DNA from: Erythrobacter sp. UBA1916
GTDB taxonomy: Bacteria > Pseudomonadota > Alphaproteobacteria > Sphingomonadales > Sphingomonadaceae
Assembly (NCBI GenBank): GCA_002337385.1
Contig: DDFY01000031.1
Coordinates: 21,183-59,262, forward strand
Length of the DNA stretch: 38,080 nt
Direction of reading: 5' to 3'
Part shown: positions 16,743 to 23,872 of the stretch, piece by piece
Layout of the letters: the number at the start of each line of letters is the position of its first letter
How positions within the stretch are numbered: position 1 is the stretch's first letter
The notes under the pieces: generated by a model
The model's input: the letters and a program-made list of their open reading frames with translations, nothing else
The model's database searches: none
What the model was told of the DNA's origin: nothing
Position numbers and translations under genes: made by a program

Positions 16743-17981
16743 GTGAGCACCGAAACCGCCCGGGAAGGGCCAGAAATCCCCGTAGCGCCGCCTGAGGCTG
16801 TCCTGCCGGCCGTCAGGGCGCCGGCCGACCTTGCGTGGACGATCGTGCAGATGCGCGCCGGCGAGCGCATCACCGTCAACGAGGGCCTGATCGCCGCCTA
16901 TCAGGCCGCTTCATCGCCCCATAGCATCCGTGCGCTCAAGTCCGACGTCGAGGCGTTCGATGCGTGGTGTAGGCGCAACAACCGGATCGCGCTGCCGGCC
17001 ACGCCCGAGACCGTGGCCGATTATCTCGACGCGCGGGCCGGGAAGGGGAGCCGGCCGGCCTCGCTATCCCGCTACAAGGCGTCGATCGCCAAGATCCACC
17101 AGCTGCTCGAGCTCAAGGATCCGACGCCGGCGCCGCTGGTGAAGCTGCGGCTCCAGACGGTGCGCCGCGAGAAGGGGGCTGCGCAGAAGCAGGCGCGGCC
17201 GCTGCGGTTCAAGGGCCCGGTGCGCGACGTCGAGCGCGACAAGGCGCGGGGGCTCAACATCCGCGCGCTGCTCGAGAGTTGTGGCGAGGATCTGCCGGGG
17301 CTGCGTGATCGGGCGCTGCTATCGGCCGCTTATGACACCGGGCTGCGCGCCTCCGAACTGGTGGCGGTCGCCATTGAGCATATTGAGGAGGCGATCGATC
17401 CCGAAGCGCGGCTGCTGCAGATTCTGCGTCATAAGGGCGATCAAGACGGGGAGGGGGCGACCGCCTACCTCAGCCCGCGCACCGTCGCGGCGATCGCGGC
17501 GTGGACCGAAGCGGCGGGGATCACGACAGGGCCGCTGTTCCGGCGGGTGCAGGTGCGGCGCTACAAGGCGCGGGCAGCCGTGCGCGGTCGGCCGATCGAC
17601 AGCATCTCGGGCCGGGAGACGTGGGATCTGCGCAAGACGCTGTCCAAGCCGGCGGTGAAGGCGCGCGTCGAATATGACATCGGCACCGTGGCGCTGCACC
17701 CGGGCTCGATCGGACCAATCTTTCGGTCGTTCATCGGCCGCGCGTTCGACCGTGGCGCGCTGCCCGATTTGACGGCGGACGATCTGGCGCGGTTGCTGAA
17801 GGGGATCAGTGCGCACTCGACGCGGATCGGGCTCAATCAGGACCTGTTCGCCAGCGGGGAGGATTTGGCCGGCATCATGGACGCGCTGCGGTGGAAGTCG
17901 CCGCGGATGCCGCTCGCTTATAATCGCAATCTCGCGGCAGAGCAGGGGGCGGCGGGGCGCCTTATGGCGAAGATTGGCTAG
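16743..17981 (+). CDS. Tyrosine recombinase / site-specific integrase
   Basis: 412 aa. An N-terminal SAM-like core-binding domain (about residues 45-150) is followed by the catalytic domain. Active-site residues can be placed: R202 in TGLRASEL, H358 and R361 in AHSTRIG, W in LRWKSP, and nucleophile Y393 in PLAYNRN. The protein resembles plasmid- and island-borne recombinases of sphingomonads. The GTG start at 16743 is preceded by GAGCGAGG. The gene begins only 38 bp after the end of the Tn402-type element, so its native promoter may have been cut off. Its target site is not known. Confidence 0.9.
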   Translation: MSTETAREGPEIPVAPPEAVLPAVRAPADLAWTIVQMRAGERITVNEGLIAAYQAASSPHSIRALKSDVEAFDAWCRRNNRIALPATPETVADYLDARAGKGSRPASLSRYKASIAKIHQLLELKDPTPAPLVKLRLQTVRREKGAAQKQARPLRFKGPVRDVERDKARGLNIRALLESCGEDLPGLRDRALLSAAYDTGLRASELVAVAIEHIEEAIDPEARLLQILRHKGDQDGEGATAYLSPRTVAAIAAWTEAAGITTGPLFRRVQVRRYKARAAVRGRPIDSISGRETWDLRKTLSKPAVKARVEYDIGTVALHPGSIGPIFRSFIGRAFDRGALPDLTADDLARLLKGISAHSTRIGLNQDLFASGEDLAGIMDALRWKSPRMPLAYNRNLAAEQGAAGRLMAKIG

Positions 17982-18155
17982 TCATGACGGCCTAAATAGG
18001 TCTTTGGATGATGCCGTGCGACCACACGACGGCGGCAGGTAGATCGAGGGATTTGCGCAGCGGCAAGAACCGGAGAAGGGAGGCTGAGCCCCCGGGGTCT
18101 TGAGCTACAACGTTAAGCCTAAGAAACGGGCAGGGGCCTGGTAGCGCGTAGTGTA

Positions 18156-18177
18156 TGAGCGAAGCCACCATCGCTCA
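18156..18177 (+). repeat. Hairpin in the gap after the integrase
   Basis: TGAGCGA at 18156-18162 and TCGCTCA at 18171-18177 form a perfect 7-bp stem around an 8-base loop. No run of T follows, so it is a poor terminator candidate. A recombination site for the integrase or a remnant is possible. The rest of the 268-bp gap between the integrase and the next transposon shows no recognisable gene. Confidence 0.35.
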
Positions 18178-18249
18178 AACTCATCAGCACAGTCCAATTT
18201 CGAAGAGGAAACAAGAAAGTGGTTCCGGAAACGGTATGGATCTTATCCT

Positions 18250-18297
18250 GTGTAAACGCTCGCGCTAAATGGCGGCGTTCTGATCGCGCTATTTGTC
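18250..18297 (+). repeat. Left terminal inverted repeat of the compact transposon
   Basis: 48 bp, matching the reverse complement of 21277-21324 with two substitutions, one in the AAATGG/AAGTGG segment and one in the GCGTTC/GCATTC segment. The TGA stop of the ATPase gene (18298-18296) falls in the inner edge of this repeat. Confidence 0.93.
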
Positions 18298-19174
18298 AGT
18301 TGCCGGGTCCGATGACGAGGCAATCGCGCGCGGCCTGAACGATGTCAGCGGTGACCTCCTCGACGCGGTTGAGGGTCATGATCCGCCGCATCTGCGCGAA
18401 CAGGCGCTCCATGAGCCGGAAGTTGCCGCGCGTGATGCGGATCACGGCTGCCTGCGCTTCGATCGCGTCGAGTTGGGCCGGGTCGAAGCTGATCCCGAAA
18501 TCGCCGGCGTGGGTCGCGAGCAGCAGCCGCATTTCGGTCTCGGTAAGCGGTTTGAACTCGTGGACGAAGCCGATCCGCGAGTAGAGCTGGGCATAGCGGG
18601 CGAGGCGCTTCTCCAAGCCCGGCATACCCATCAGGATCAGCCCGAAGCCGTGGCGATCGGCCATGTCGCGGAGATGTTCGAGCGACTTTATGGTCAGGCG
18701 GTCGGCCTCGTCGACGATGACGAGGGGGCAGGCGATGCGGGCGGCGTCATGGGTGATTTCGTCCTGCGAGCCGCCCGCGACCGTCAGCCGGGCATAGCCC
18801 AGCTTAATGAGGTTGAGGCCCAACACCGCGTCGATCGTCTTGGGCGTGTTGCTGACCGACACGGTGTAGAAGACGGCGCGGCAGCGAGCGACCTTTTCGC
18901 CAAGGAGCGCGGCAATGGGACGGAGCGCGGCATATTCCCCCAGGTCGGGGAAGCTGGAAAACTCGCGCGCCGATCGCGTCTTTCCGACGCCCGGCCGGCC
19001 ATGACACACGCCGATATAGCGGTAGTGCGCGCAGGCTTCGGCAAACTCGACGAACCGGGCATGTTCGCGGGTCGCCAGGAACGGCTGCTCGACCAGGAAC
19101 TCAATCGTCAGCGGCGTAGAGCCGGAGCCCTCGGTAGGTGGTGGGCCGGGAAGCCGTATCCTCTTGGTCGCCAT
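18296..19174 (-). CDS. AAA+ ATPase, TniB/TnsC-like transposition protein
   Basis: 292 aa. Walker A is GRPGVGKT at residues 59-66 and Walker B is LVIVDEAD at about 151-158. It resembles MuB/TniB/TnsC-type ATPases that choose targets and activate a DDE transposase. The start MATKRIRL at 19174 is chosen; a longer frame to 19285 would add an arginine- and serine-rich stretch typical of a shadow of the overlapping transposase gene. The start lies 74 bp inside the end of the transposase gene, and the stop lies in the terminal repeat. Confidence 0.9.
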   Translation of the reverse strand: MATKRIRLPGPPPTEGSGSTPLTIEFLVEQPFLATREHARFVEFAEACAHYRYIGVCHGRPGVGKTRSAREFSSFPDLGEYAALRPIAALLGEKVARCRAVFYTVSVSNTPKTIDAVLGLNLIKLGYARLTVAGGSQDEITHDAARIACPLVIVDEADRLTIKSLEHLRDMADRHGFGLILMGMPGLEKRLARYAQLYSRIGFVHEFKPLTETEMRLLLATHAGDFGISFDPAQLDAIEAQAAVIRITRGNFRLMERLFAQMRRIMTLNRVEEVTADIVQAARDCLVIGPGN

Positions 19175-20579
19175 CGAAGGTCTCCGTGGGGGCAGGCACC
19201 TGCTTGTCGCGCTCCTTCGCGCCGCGCCGGGCGCGCTGGATCGCGCGCAACGACGGGTGCCCAGCGTGCTCGGAGCTGAGCGCACGGCAGACGAACCGGC
19301 CCTGGTGGTAGACGTGGATCTCGGTCAGGTCGCGGGGGTCATAGACCGCCTCGACCTGCTCGCCGACGAAGGCCGCGAGCGTGGGTTCGACATAGCGCCT
19401 GCCCATCAGACGGATGCCGTCGCGCAGCACTTTACGGGGCTTGGGCACGTGCACGAGCAGCATGTCGAGCTGTTCAAGGCTGTCGGGCATTGCGGGCAGG
19501 AACCCGCCCTTCTGCCAGCGCGTGATCGGCGGTTCGCCGGTGCTGCCATGCGGGCGACGATGATAGACGCCGCACACGAACGCCTCGAAGCGGGCGCGCA
19601 GCTCGTCGAGCGTGAGCACTGGCGCCGACAGCGGCTTGCCCGCGATCAGGTGGCCGGGCAGGTCGGGCAGGAACATGTCGTTGATGGTGCGGAACAGCCG
19701 CTCGATCTTGCCGCGCCCGCGAGGACGCCCCGGCAGCGAATGGATGAGGCGGATTTTGAGGGCGATGCACGCCTGCTCGATATGCTCGGAGATGAAATCC
19801 GAGCCGTTGTCGACGTAAAGCTGTTCGGGAATGCCGCTGACGATCCATTCGGGATTGGGCTTGCGCCAGATCGCCTGCCGCAAGGCGAGCGCCGTGTTGA
19901 GGGCACTGGGGGCATCGAGGCTGAGGAAGTAACCGGCGATGGCTCGGCTGTGATCGTCAACGATGACGGTCAGCCAAGGACGCACCGGGGTTCCGGCATC
20001 ATCGAGCACGAGAATGTCGAGAACGGTATGATCGGCCTGCCACATCTCGTTCGAGGTCGCGGCTTCGCGCCGATGCACTAGCTCGTGCTGGTCGCGGTAG
20101 ACGGCCGGATCGGAGGCTGCGGCGATCTGGCTTGCCGGTATCGCCCTGACGACACGCGCGACGGCCGCATAGCTGGGGGTTCGGTGTCCATGCGCGATGG
20201 CGAGTTCCTGCACCTTTCGGTGAATGGCGGCGACCGGGGGTCGCGGGCGCTTGGTGGCGAGAGTGCGGGTCAGTTCGACCAGATGTTCCGGCAGGTGCAG
20301 CCTGCCCCGATCGTTGCGCGGCAGACGCGCGAGACCGGCAAGTCCTTCGGCACGGTAGCGCCCGAGCCAGCGCTGCAACGTCCGCTCGCTCAGCGTGCCG
20401 GTGCGGGCGAGGTCCGCGAGCGGGATGCCATCGGCGAGGTGCGGTTCAAGGACGCGGTAGCGCTCGATCGCCAGCGGCGGGACAAGCGCCGGATGCGTCA
20501 CCGCCGACGGTCCGTGTCGCAGGTAAGGAAAACGGAGATTTGCCTGCCCATCGCCATGCGAGTCCGCTCGCGTTGCCAA
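19101..20579 (-). CDS. Mu/Tni-type DDE transposase
   Basis: 492 aa. An N-terminal helix-turn-helix (about residues 35-80, with SERTLQRWLGRYRAEGLAGL) is followed by the RNase H-like core. The catalytic residues are D183 (QADHT), D257 (YVDNGSDF) and E293 (KIERLFR), and a Mu-type C-terminal domain follows. It is distant from TniA of the large element in this window. It pairs with the overlapping ATPase gene and recognises the 48-bp ends. Only one start is needed; the ATG at 20579 gives a full-length protein. Confidence 0.92.
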   Translation of the reverse strand: MATRADSHGDGQANLRFPYLRHGPSAVTHPALVPPLAIERYRVLEPHLADGIPLADLARTGTLSERTLQRWLGRYRAEGLAGLARLPRNDRGRLHLPEHLVELTRTLATKRPRPPVAAIHRKVQELAIAHGHRTPSYAAVARVVRAIPASQIAAASDPAVYRDQHELVHRREAATSNEMWQADHTVLDILVLDDAGTPVRPWLTVIVDDHSRAIAGYFLSLDAPSALNTALALRQAIWRKPNPEWIVSGIPEQLYVDNGSDFISEHIEQACIALKIRLIHSLPGRPRGRGKIERLFRTINDMFLPDLPGHLIAGKPLSAPVLTLDELRARFEAFVCGVYHRRPHGSTGEPPITRWQKGGFLPAMPDSLEQLDMLLVHVPKPRKVLRDGIRLMGRRYVEPTLAAFVGEQVEAVYDPRDLTEIHVYHQGRFVCRALSSEHAGHPSLRAIQRARRGAKERDKQVPAPTETFDGDQEDTASRPTTYRGLRLYAADD

Positions 20580-20692
20580 ACCGGCCTGTTCGACGTAAAT
20601 CTACCCGGTAAAGAAAACTAGGGCAACATAGACCTGCCGATGACGACTTTCTTCCCAAACCGCGCCCGATCGGGGCGCCACCGGCCCTACGC
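20580..20692. promoter_or_regulatory. Divergent intergenic region, candidate res site
   Basis: This 113-bp region separates the transposase gene (minus) from the resolvase gene (plus). In Tn3- and Tn552-type elements the res site and both promoters lie here. No unambiguous 12-bp resolvase dyads could be picked by eye, so the assignment is by layout only. Confidence 0.4.
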
Positions 20693-21265
20693 ATGAAAAT
20701 CGGTTACGCCCGCGTATCGACCGCCGAGCAGAACCTGGACCTCCAGCGTGATGCGCTGAAGGCTGCCGGCTGCGAGAAGGTCATCACCGACAAGGCCTCC
20801 GGGGCGACTGCCGCTCGCCCTGGATTGGAAAAGGTGAAGGAGCTGCTTCGCGCCGGCGACACACTGGTGGTCTGGCGCCTCGACAGGCTCGGCCGCTCGC
20901 TCCGTGATCTGATCGGATGGATGACCTACCTCGACGAGGAAAAGGTCGGGCTGCTGAGCCTGCACGAGGCGATCGACACGACCACCACGTCGGGCAAGCT
21001 TACCTTCCACCTGTTCGGGGCATTGGCGGAGTTCGAGCGCAACCTGATCCGCGAGCGGACCCAGGCCGGTCTCACCGCAGCCCGCGCTCGCGGCAAGAAG
21101 GGTGGCCGGCCGGCCGCACTCGGCAAGGACAAGCGCGACCTGCCCGTCAGGCTCTACCACGAGAACACGATGCCGATCGCCAAGATTTGCTCGATGCTCG
21201 GCATCTCCAAGCCAAAACTCTACGCCTATGTGCGATCGGCCGAGACCAAGCCGGTAGCCGCGTAG
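20693..21265 (+). CDS. tnpR: Serine resolvase (TnpR/BinL-like)
   Basis: 190 aa, the usual size. It starts MKIGYARVST with the catalytic Ser at residue 9 and has WRLDRLGRSLRDL and EFERNLIRERTQAGL. A C-terminal helix-turn-helix, IAKICSMLGISKPKLYAYV, binds DNA. It would resolve cointegrates formed by the DDE transposase of the same element. It is clearly different from the 305-aa recombinase at 329-1246 and lacks that protein's long C-terminal part. Confidence 0.95.
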   Translation: MKIGYARVSTAEQNLDLQRDALKAAGCEKVITDKASGATAARPGLEKVKELLRAGDTLVVWRLDRLGRSLRDLIGWMTYLDEEKVGLLSLHEAIDTTTTSGKLTFHLFGALAEFERNLIRERTQAGLTAARARGKKGGRPAALGKDKRDLPVRLYHENTMPIAKICSMLGISKPKLYAYVRSAETKPVAA

Positions 21266-21276
21266 CGACGCTCGCC

Positions 21277-21324
21277 GACAAATAGCGCGATCAGAATGCC
21301 GCCACTTAGCGCGAGCGTTTACAC
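21277..21324 (-). repeat. Right terminal inverted repeat of the compact transposon
   Basis: 48 bp, the inverted partner of 18250-18297 with 46 identities. It begins 12 bp after the resolvase stop. Confidence 0.93.
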
Positions 21325-21456
21325 CGTTCGCGGTCCCGATCGGCCCAGCGTCCCCCGGAACCGTTCGTTATCGGGAAGGCATCTAAGCGGTCTGCACCAT
21401 CCTTCATCTAAAGTTCTCCAAGCGCTTCTGAGGATTTTCGGGCGCACCAAAAGCAC

Positions 21457-21487
21457 TTGCTCCTCCAGTGGCTGGAGCATGTAACCG
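21457..21487 (+). promoter_or_regulatory. MerR-type promoter of the protease-PDZ gene
   Basis: A -35 TTGCTC (21457-21462) and a -10 TAACCG (21482-21487) are separated by 19 bp, the stretched spacing typical of MerR-activated promoters. The spacer holds the perfect dyad CTCCAG-TGG-CTGGAG at 21463-21477. The same layout and nearly the same dyad occur at 23208-23238. The MerR regulator encoded at 23170-22751 is the probable activator of both. Confidence 0.68.
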
Positions 21488-21527
21488 CAATTTGCTCTCC
21501 TGCGGACGGGGGGCTGGAGGTGGCTTT

Positions 21528-22757
21528 TTGACGGCCCGTGTTGAAGCAATCGGTATGTCTCGACGCTCATTAGTGGCGCGGCTGGTGGCCTGTGGAACCG
21601 GCTTGGTGCTCGGTTCTCCAACGCTCGCGCGACAGACTTCCCGGTCTGCGGCCTCGTGGAACTTCGGCGCGGCTCACCTCGAATGGGAGCCGCTGGAAGT
21701 CGGCACGGGTGATACCCTCCTTGTTTCGGCACAAGTGCGCGGAGTGCCGGTGCGGGCGGTGCTCGACAGTGGCAGCGGCGCGTCGATCATGAGCACGGCG
21801 CTCGCGGCGAAGCTCGGCTTGAACGATGGTGAGCGGCGCATGATTAGCGGGCTGAGCGCCAAGGCCCCGGTGCTGCTGGTCCGCGACATCGACGTACAGC
21901 TCGCCCGCGAAACCCGTCGCTTACCCTTTGCCGTCGTTGGTGATCTGAGTTCAGTGTCGGCGGCCTTCGGACGACCGATCGATATCCTCCTCGGTGCCGA
22001 TATGTTCACGGGTAGCTGCATCGCGCTCGATTTCGCGAAAAGGCGTATGGCGGTCGTCAAGTCAGGCACGTTTCTCGCCGGTCCCGACTGGCGCGCTGTC
22101 GCGCTCGGGCGCGGTGCCAAGCAGGAGCTGTTCATTCGAGCTTCCGTCTCGGGTTTGCCTCCCGTGCCCTTGATGATCGATCTTGGCAGCTCGGCCGCGC
22201 TGATGCTCTCGTCGGCCTATGCCCGCGATCAAGGGCTGTTGAACGGGAAGCTCGTCTCGACCGCGGCGATCGGCGGCGTCGATGGTGTGCGTATCAACGA
22301 TGCTTTCACGATCCAGAACATCAACATCGAAGGGCTTGGCGTCTCGAACGTCCCCACACTCGGGATGAGAGCTTGGCTCTCCACCAGCACGGTTGGCAAT
22401 GTCGGCCTACCGCTGATCGCTCAATTCGACGTGGTGTTCGACGTGACCGCCGGATTCGTGTGGCTCCGGCCACTCGGTCCTCGTCGTCGCCTGCCGATGC
22501 TGAAGGACCGTAGCGGCCTTGGCCTCGCAGCCTCACCAACGGCGCTCACCGTTGTTCATGTGGCGGCGAACAGTCCCGCGGAAAAGGCTGGCTGGGCGGT
22601 CGGCGACCGGATCGTGGCGGTGAACGGCCATTCGATCGATGCGAACTATACGCGTGGGGAGCTCTGGCAAGTGCGCTCCCGGCCTGCTGGCACCCTCGTA
22701 AAGCTGACGATGGCCTCGGGTGATGTGCGCGAGCTCAGGCTGGCCGATTATTATTGA
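21528..22757 (+). CDS. Exported retropepsin-like aspartic protease with PDZ domain
   Basis: About 409 aa. A signal sequence follows MSRRSLVARL (ending near LARQ). Two retropepsin-like half-sites are visible: VLDSGSGASIM (DSG in place of DTG) and MIDLGSSAALML (DLG, a less standard form). The C-terminal PDZ-like domain has VAANSPAEKAGWAVGDRIVAVNGHSID. The protein is probably periplasmic. TTG at 21528 is preferred because GGAGG lies 7 bp upstream; ATG at 21555 is the alternative with no clear ribosome site. The gene follows a MerR-type promoter and converges on the merR gene with a 7-bp overlap. A role in metal stress, such as handling damaged or metallated envelope proteins, is inference. The changed second motif may reduce protease activity. 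Confidence 0.78.
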   Translation: MTARVEAIGMSRRSLVARLVACGTGLVLGSPTLARQTSRSAASWNFGAAHLEWEPLEVGTGDTLLVSAQVRGVPVRAVLDSGSGASIMSTALAAKLGLNDGERRMISGLSAKAPVLLVRDIDVQLARETRRLPFAVVGDLSSVSAAFGRPIDILLGADMFTGSCIALDFAKRRMAVVKSGTFLAGPDWRAVALGRGAKQELFIRASVSGLPPVPLMIDLGSSAALMLSSAYARDQGLLNGKLVSTAAIGGVDGVRINDAFTIQNINIEGLGVSNVPTLGMRAWLSTSTVGNVGLPLIAQFDVVFDVTAGFVWLRPLGPRRRLPMLKDRSGLGLAASPTALTVVHVAANSPAEKAGWAVGDRIVAVNGHSIDANYTRGELWQVRSRPAGTLVKLTMASGDVRELRLADYY

Positions 22758-23170
22758 TCGGCTTGAGGGTGGCCTTTGCCGATCGCCTTCATGATCCGAC
22801 AATCGGCCATGCGCGCCTTGGTGCAGCTCTGGCTGAGCATTGCCAACTCATCCCGCAACACCGCGAGTTGCGCCAGTCTCTCCTCCACATCCTTGAGGTG
22901 CTGAGCAGCGATAGCTGAGGCGGCACCACAATCCTGGTCCGGGTTCTGCGCCAGCCCCATCAACGAACGGATCTCGTCGACGGAGAAGCCAAGCCGGCGA
23001 CCGTTGCGGATGAAGTGCAAACGCTCAATGTCACTGGCATCGTAGGTTCTGCGACCCGACGCCGTGCGAGGGGCGGATCGGAGCAACCCGATCGACTCAT
23101 AAAAGCGGATCGTCGTCACCTTCGTCGAGGTCTCGCTGGCGAGCTGCCCAATCATCACCGGCTTCATCAT
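22751..23170 (-). CDS. MerR-family metal regulator (ZntR/CadR/PbrR-like)
   Basis: 139 aa. The N-terminal winged helix has IGQLASETSTKVTTIRFYESIGLL, and a long dimerisation helix follows. Metal-binding cysteines are at residues 81, 116 and 124, with the pattern DQDCG and SCTKARMADC close to ZntR and CadR, which bind Zn, Cd or Pb. PbrR additionally has an N-terminal Cys near residue 14, which is absent here. The start at 23170 (AAGGA upstream) gives the standard length. The gene is divergent from the CDF-pbrT pair; the operator lies between them, as is normal for this family. Confidence 0.9.
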   Translation of the reverse strand: MMKPVMIGQLASETSTKVTTIRFYESIGLLRSAPRTASGRRTYDASDIERLHFIRNGRRLGFSVDEIRSLMGLAQNPDQDCGAASAIAAQHLKDVEERLAQLAVLRDELAMLSQSCTKARMADCRIMKAIGKGHPQADQ

Positions 23171-23207
23171 GCCATCCTTGCTTATGCGAACGTGTCGCAC
23201 ATTTCGC

Positions 23208-23238
23208 TTGCTTCTACAGCGACTGGAGGTGGTAAGGA
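23208..23238 (+). promoter_or_regulatory. MerR-type promoter of the CDF-pbrT genes
   Basis: A -35 TTGCTT (23208-23213) and a -10 TAAGGA (23233-23238) have a 19-bp spacer that contains CTACAG-CGA-CTGGAG (23214-23228). TAAGGA resembles the TAAGGT -10 of the mer promoter. The -10 ends 7 bp before the CDF start codon, so the transcript would begin at or right next to the ATG. A caution: AAGGAAGG at 23234-23241 could also serve as a ribosome site if transcription starts further upstream. Confidence 0.72.
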
Positions 23239-23245
23239 AGGCCGC

Positions 23246-23872
23246 ATGAATGCTTCTACCGAAAGCTGCGGGTGCCACGGGGAGCCCGCGCGCGCGCAAA
23301 CCGATCCGGCCTATCGCCGTGCGCTGCTGACCGTCGTGGTGCTCAACCTCGGCTTCGGAGTCGCCGAGCTGTTCGGCGGGTTCATCGCCGATAGCCAAGC
23401 GCTGAAAGCGGATTCCCTCGATTTTCTCGGGGACGGGTCGATCAGCCTTATCGGTCTTCTCGCGCTTGCCTGGTCCGCACGGGCGAGGGCAAAGGTCGCG
23501 CTGACGCAGGGGTTGTTTCTCGGTGCGCTTGGCGTGGGCGTAATCGGTTTCGCGATTTGGCGCGCCCTGAACGCAACCGCGCCCGATGCCGAACTGATGG
23601 GCACAATCGGCGTTGTCGCGCTCGCGATCAATGTCGTGTCCGCCTTGGTGCTTGCGCGTTTCCGGGAAGGGGACGCCAATGTTCGCGCGATCTGGCTGTT
23701 CAGCCGCAACGACGCGCTCGCCAACGTGGCGGTGATCGCCGCAGCCGGTCTGGTGGCGTGGACAGGAAGCGCCTGGCCGGACCTCGCCGTCGCCGGCCTC
23801 ATCGCCCTCCTGTTCCTCCACTCCGCTTATGAAATCGTCACTGGCGCTCGGCGCGAATTGGGAGAGCGGTAG
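23246..23872 (+). CDS. Minimal CDF-family cation efflux transporter
   Basis: 208 aa with six predicted membrane helices. It begins with a CGCHGE metal-binding-like N-terminus. The transport site is recognised as DSLDFLGD in helix 2 and SRNDALAN in helix 5. The approximately 90-residue cytoplasmic C-terminal domain of ordinary CDF proteins (about 300 aa) is missing. It would pump a divalent metal (Zn, Cd or Pb by context) out in exchange for protons. The ATG at 23246 sits directly behind the MerR-type promoter. Its TAG stop shares one base with the GTG start of the PbrT-like gene. Confidence 0.85.
   Translation: MNASTESCGCHGEPARAQTDPAYRRALLTVVVLNLGFGVAELFGGFIADSQALKADSLDFLGDGSISLIGLLALAWSARARAKVALTQGLFLGALGVGVIGFAIWRALNATAPDAELMGTIGVVALAINVVSALVLARFREGDANVRAIWLFSRNDALANVAVIAAAGLVAWTGSAWPDLAVAGLIALLFLHSAYEIVTGARRELGER

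Larger units (their letters stand above)
18250..21324. mobile_element. Compact DDE transposase-ATPase-resolvase transposon (Tn552-like layout)
   Basis: The element is bounded by 48-bp terminal inverted repeats at 18250-18297 and 21277-21324 that match at 46 of 48 positions and begin GTGTAAACG. It encodes a Mu/Tni-type DDE transposase, an AAA+ ATPase and a divergent serine resolvase, the same trio found in Tn552 of staphylococci. TniQ is absent and there is no cargo. No matching direct repeat was seen in the immediate flanks (atcct versus cgttc), so a target duplication is missing or has been lost. The total length is about 3.07 kb. Confidence 0.88.

Noticed and set aside
18156..18177. Transcription terminator for the integrase
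   Set aside because: The stem is good but no T-run follows, so it is listed only as a hairpin.
18245..21329. Target-site duplication of the compact transposon
   Set aside because: The 5-bp flanks (atcct and cgttc) do not match, and shifting the boundary by one base does not help.
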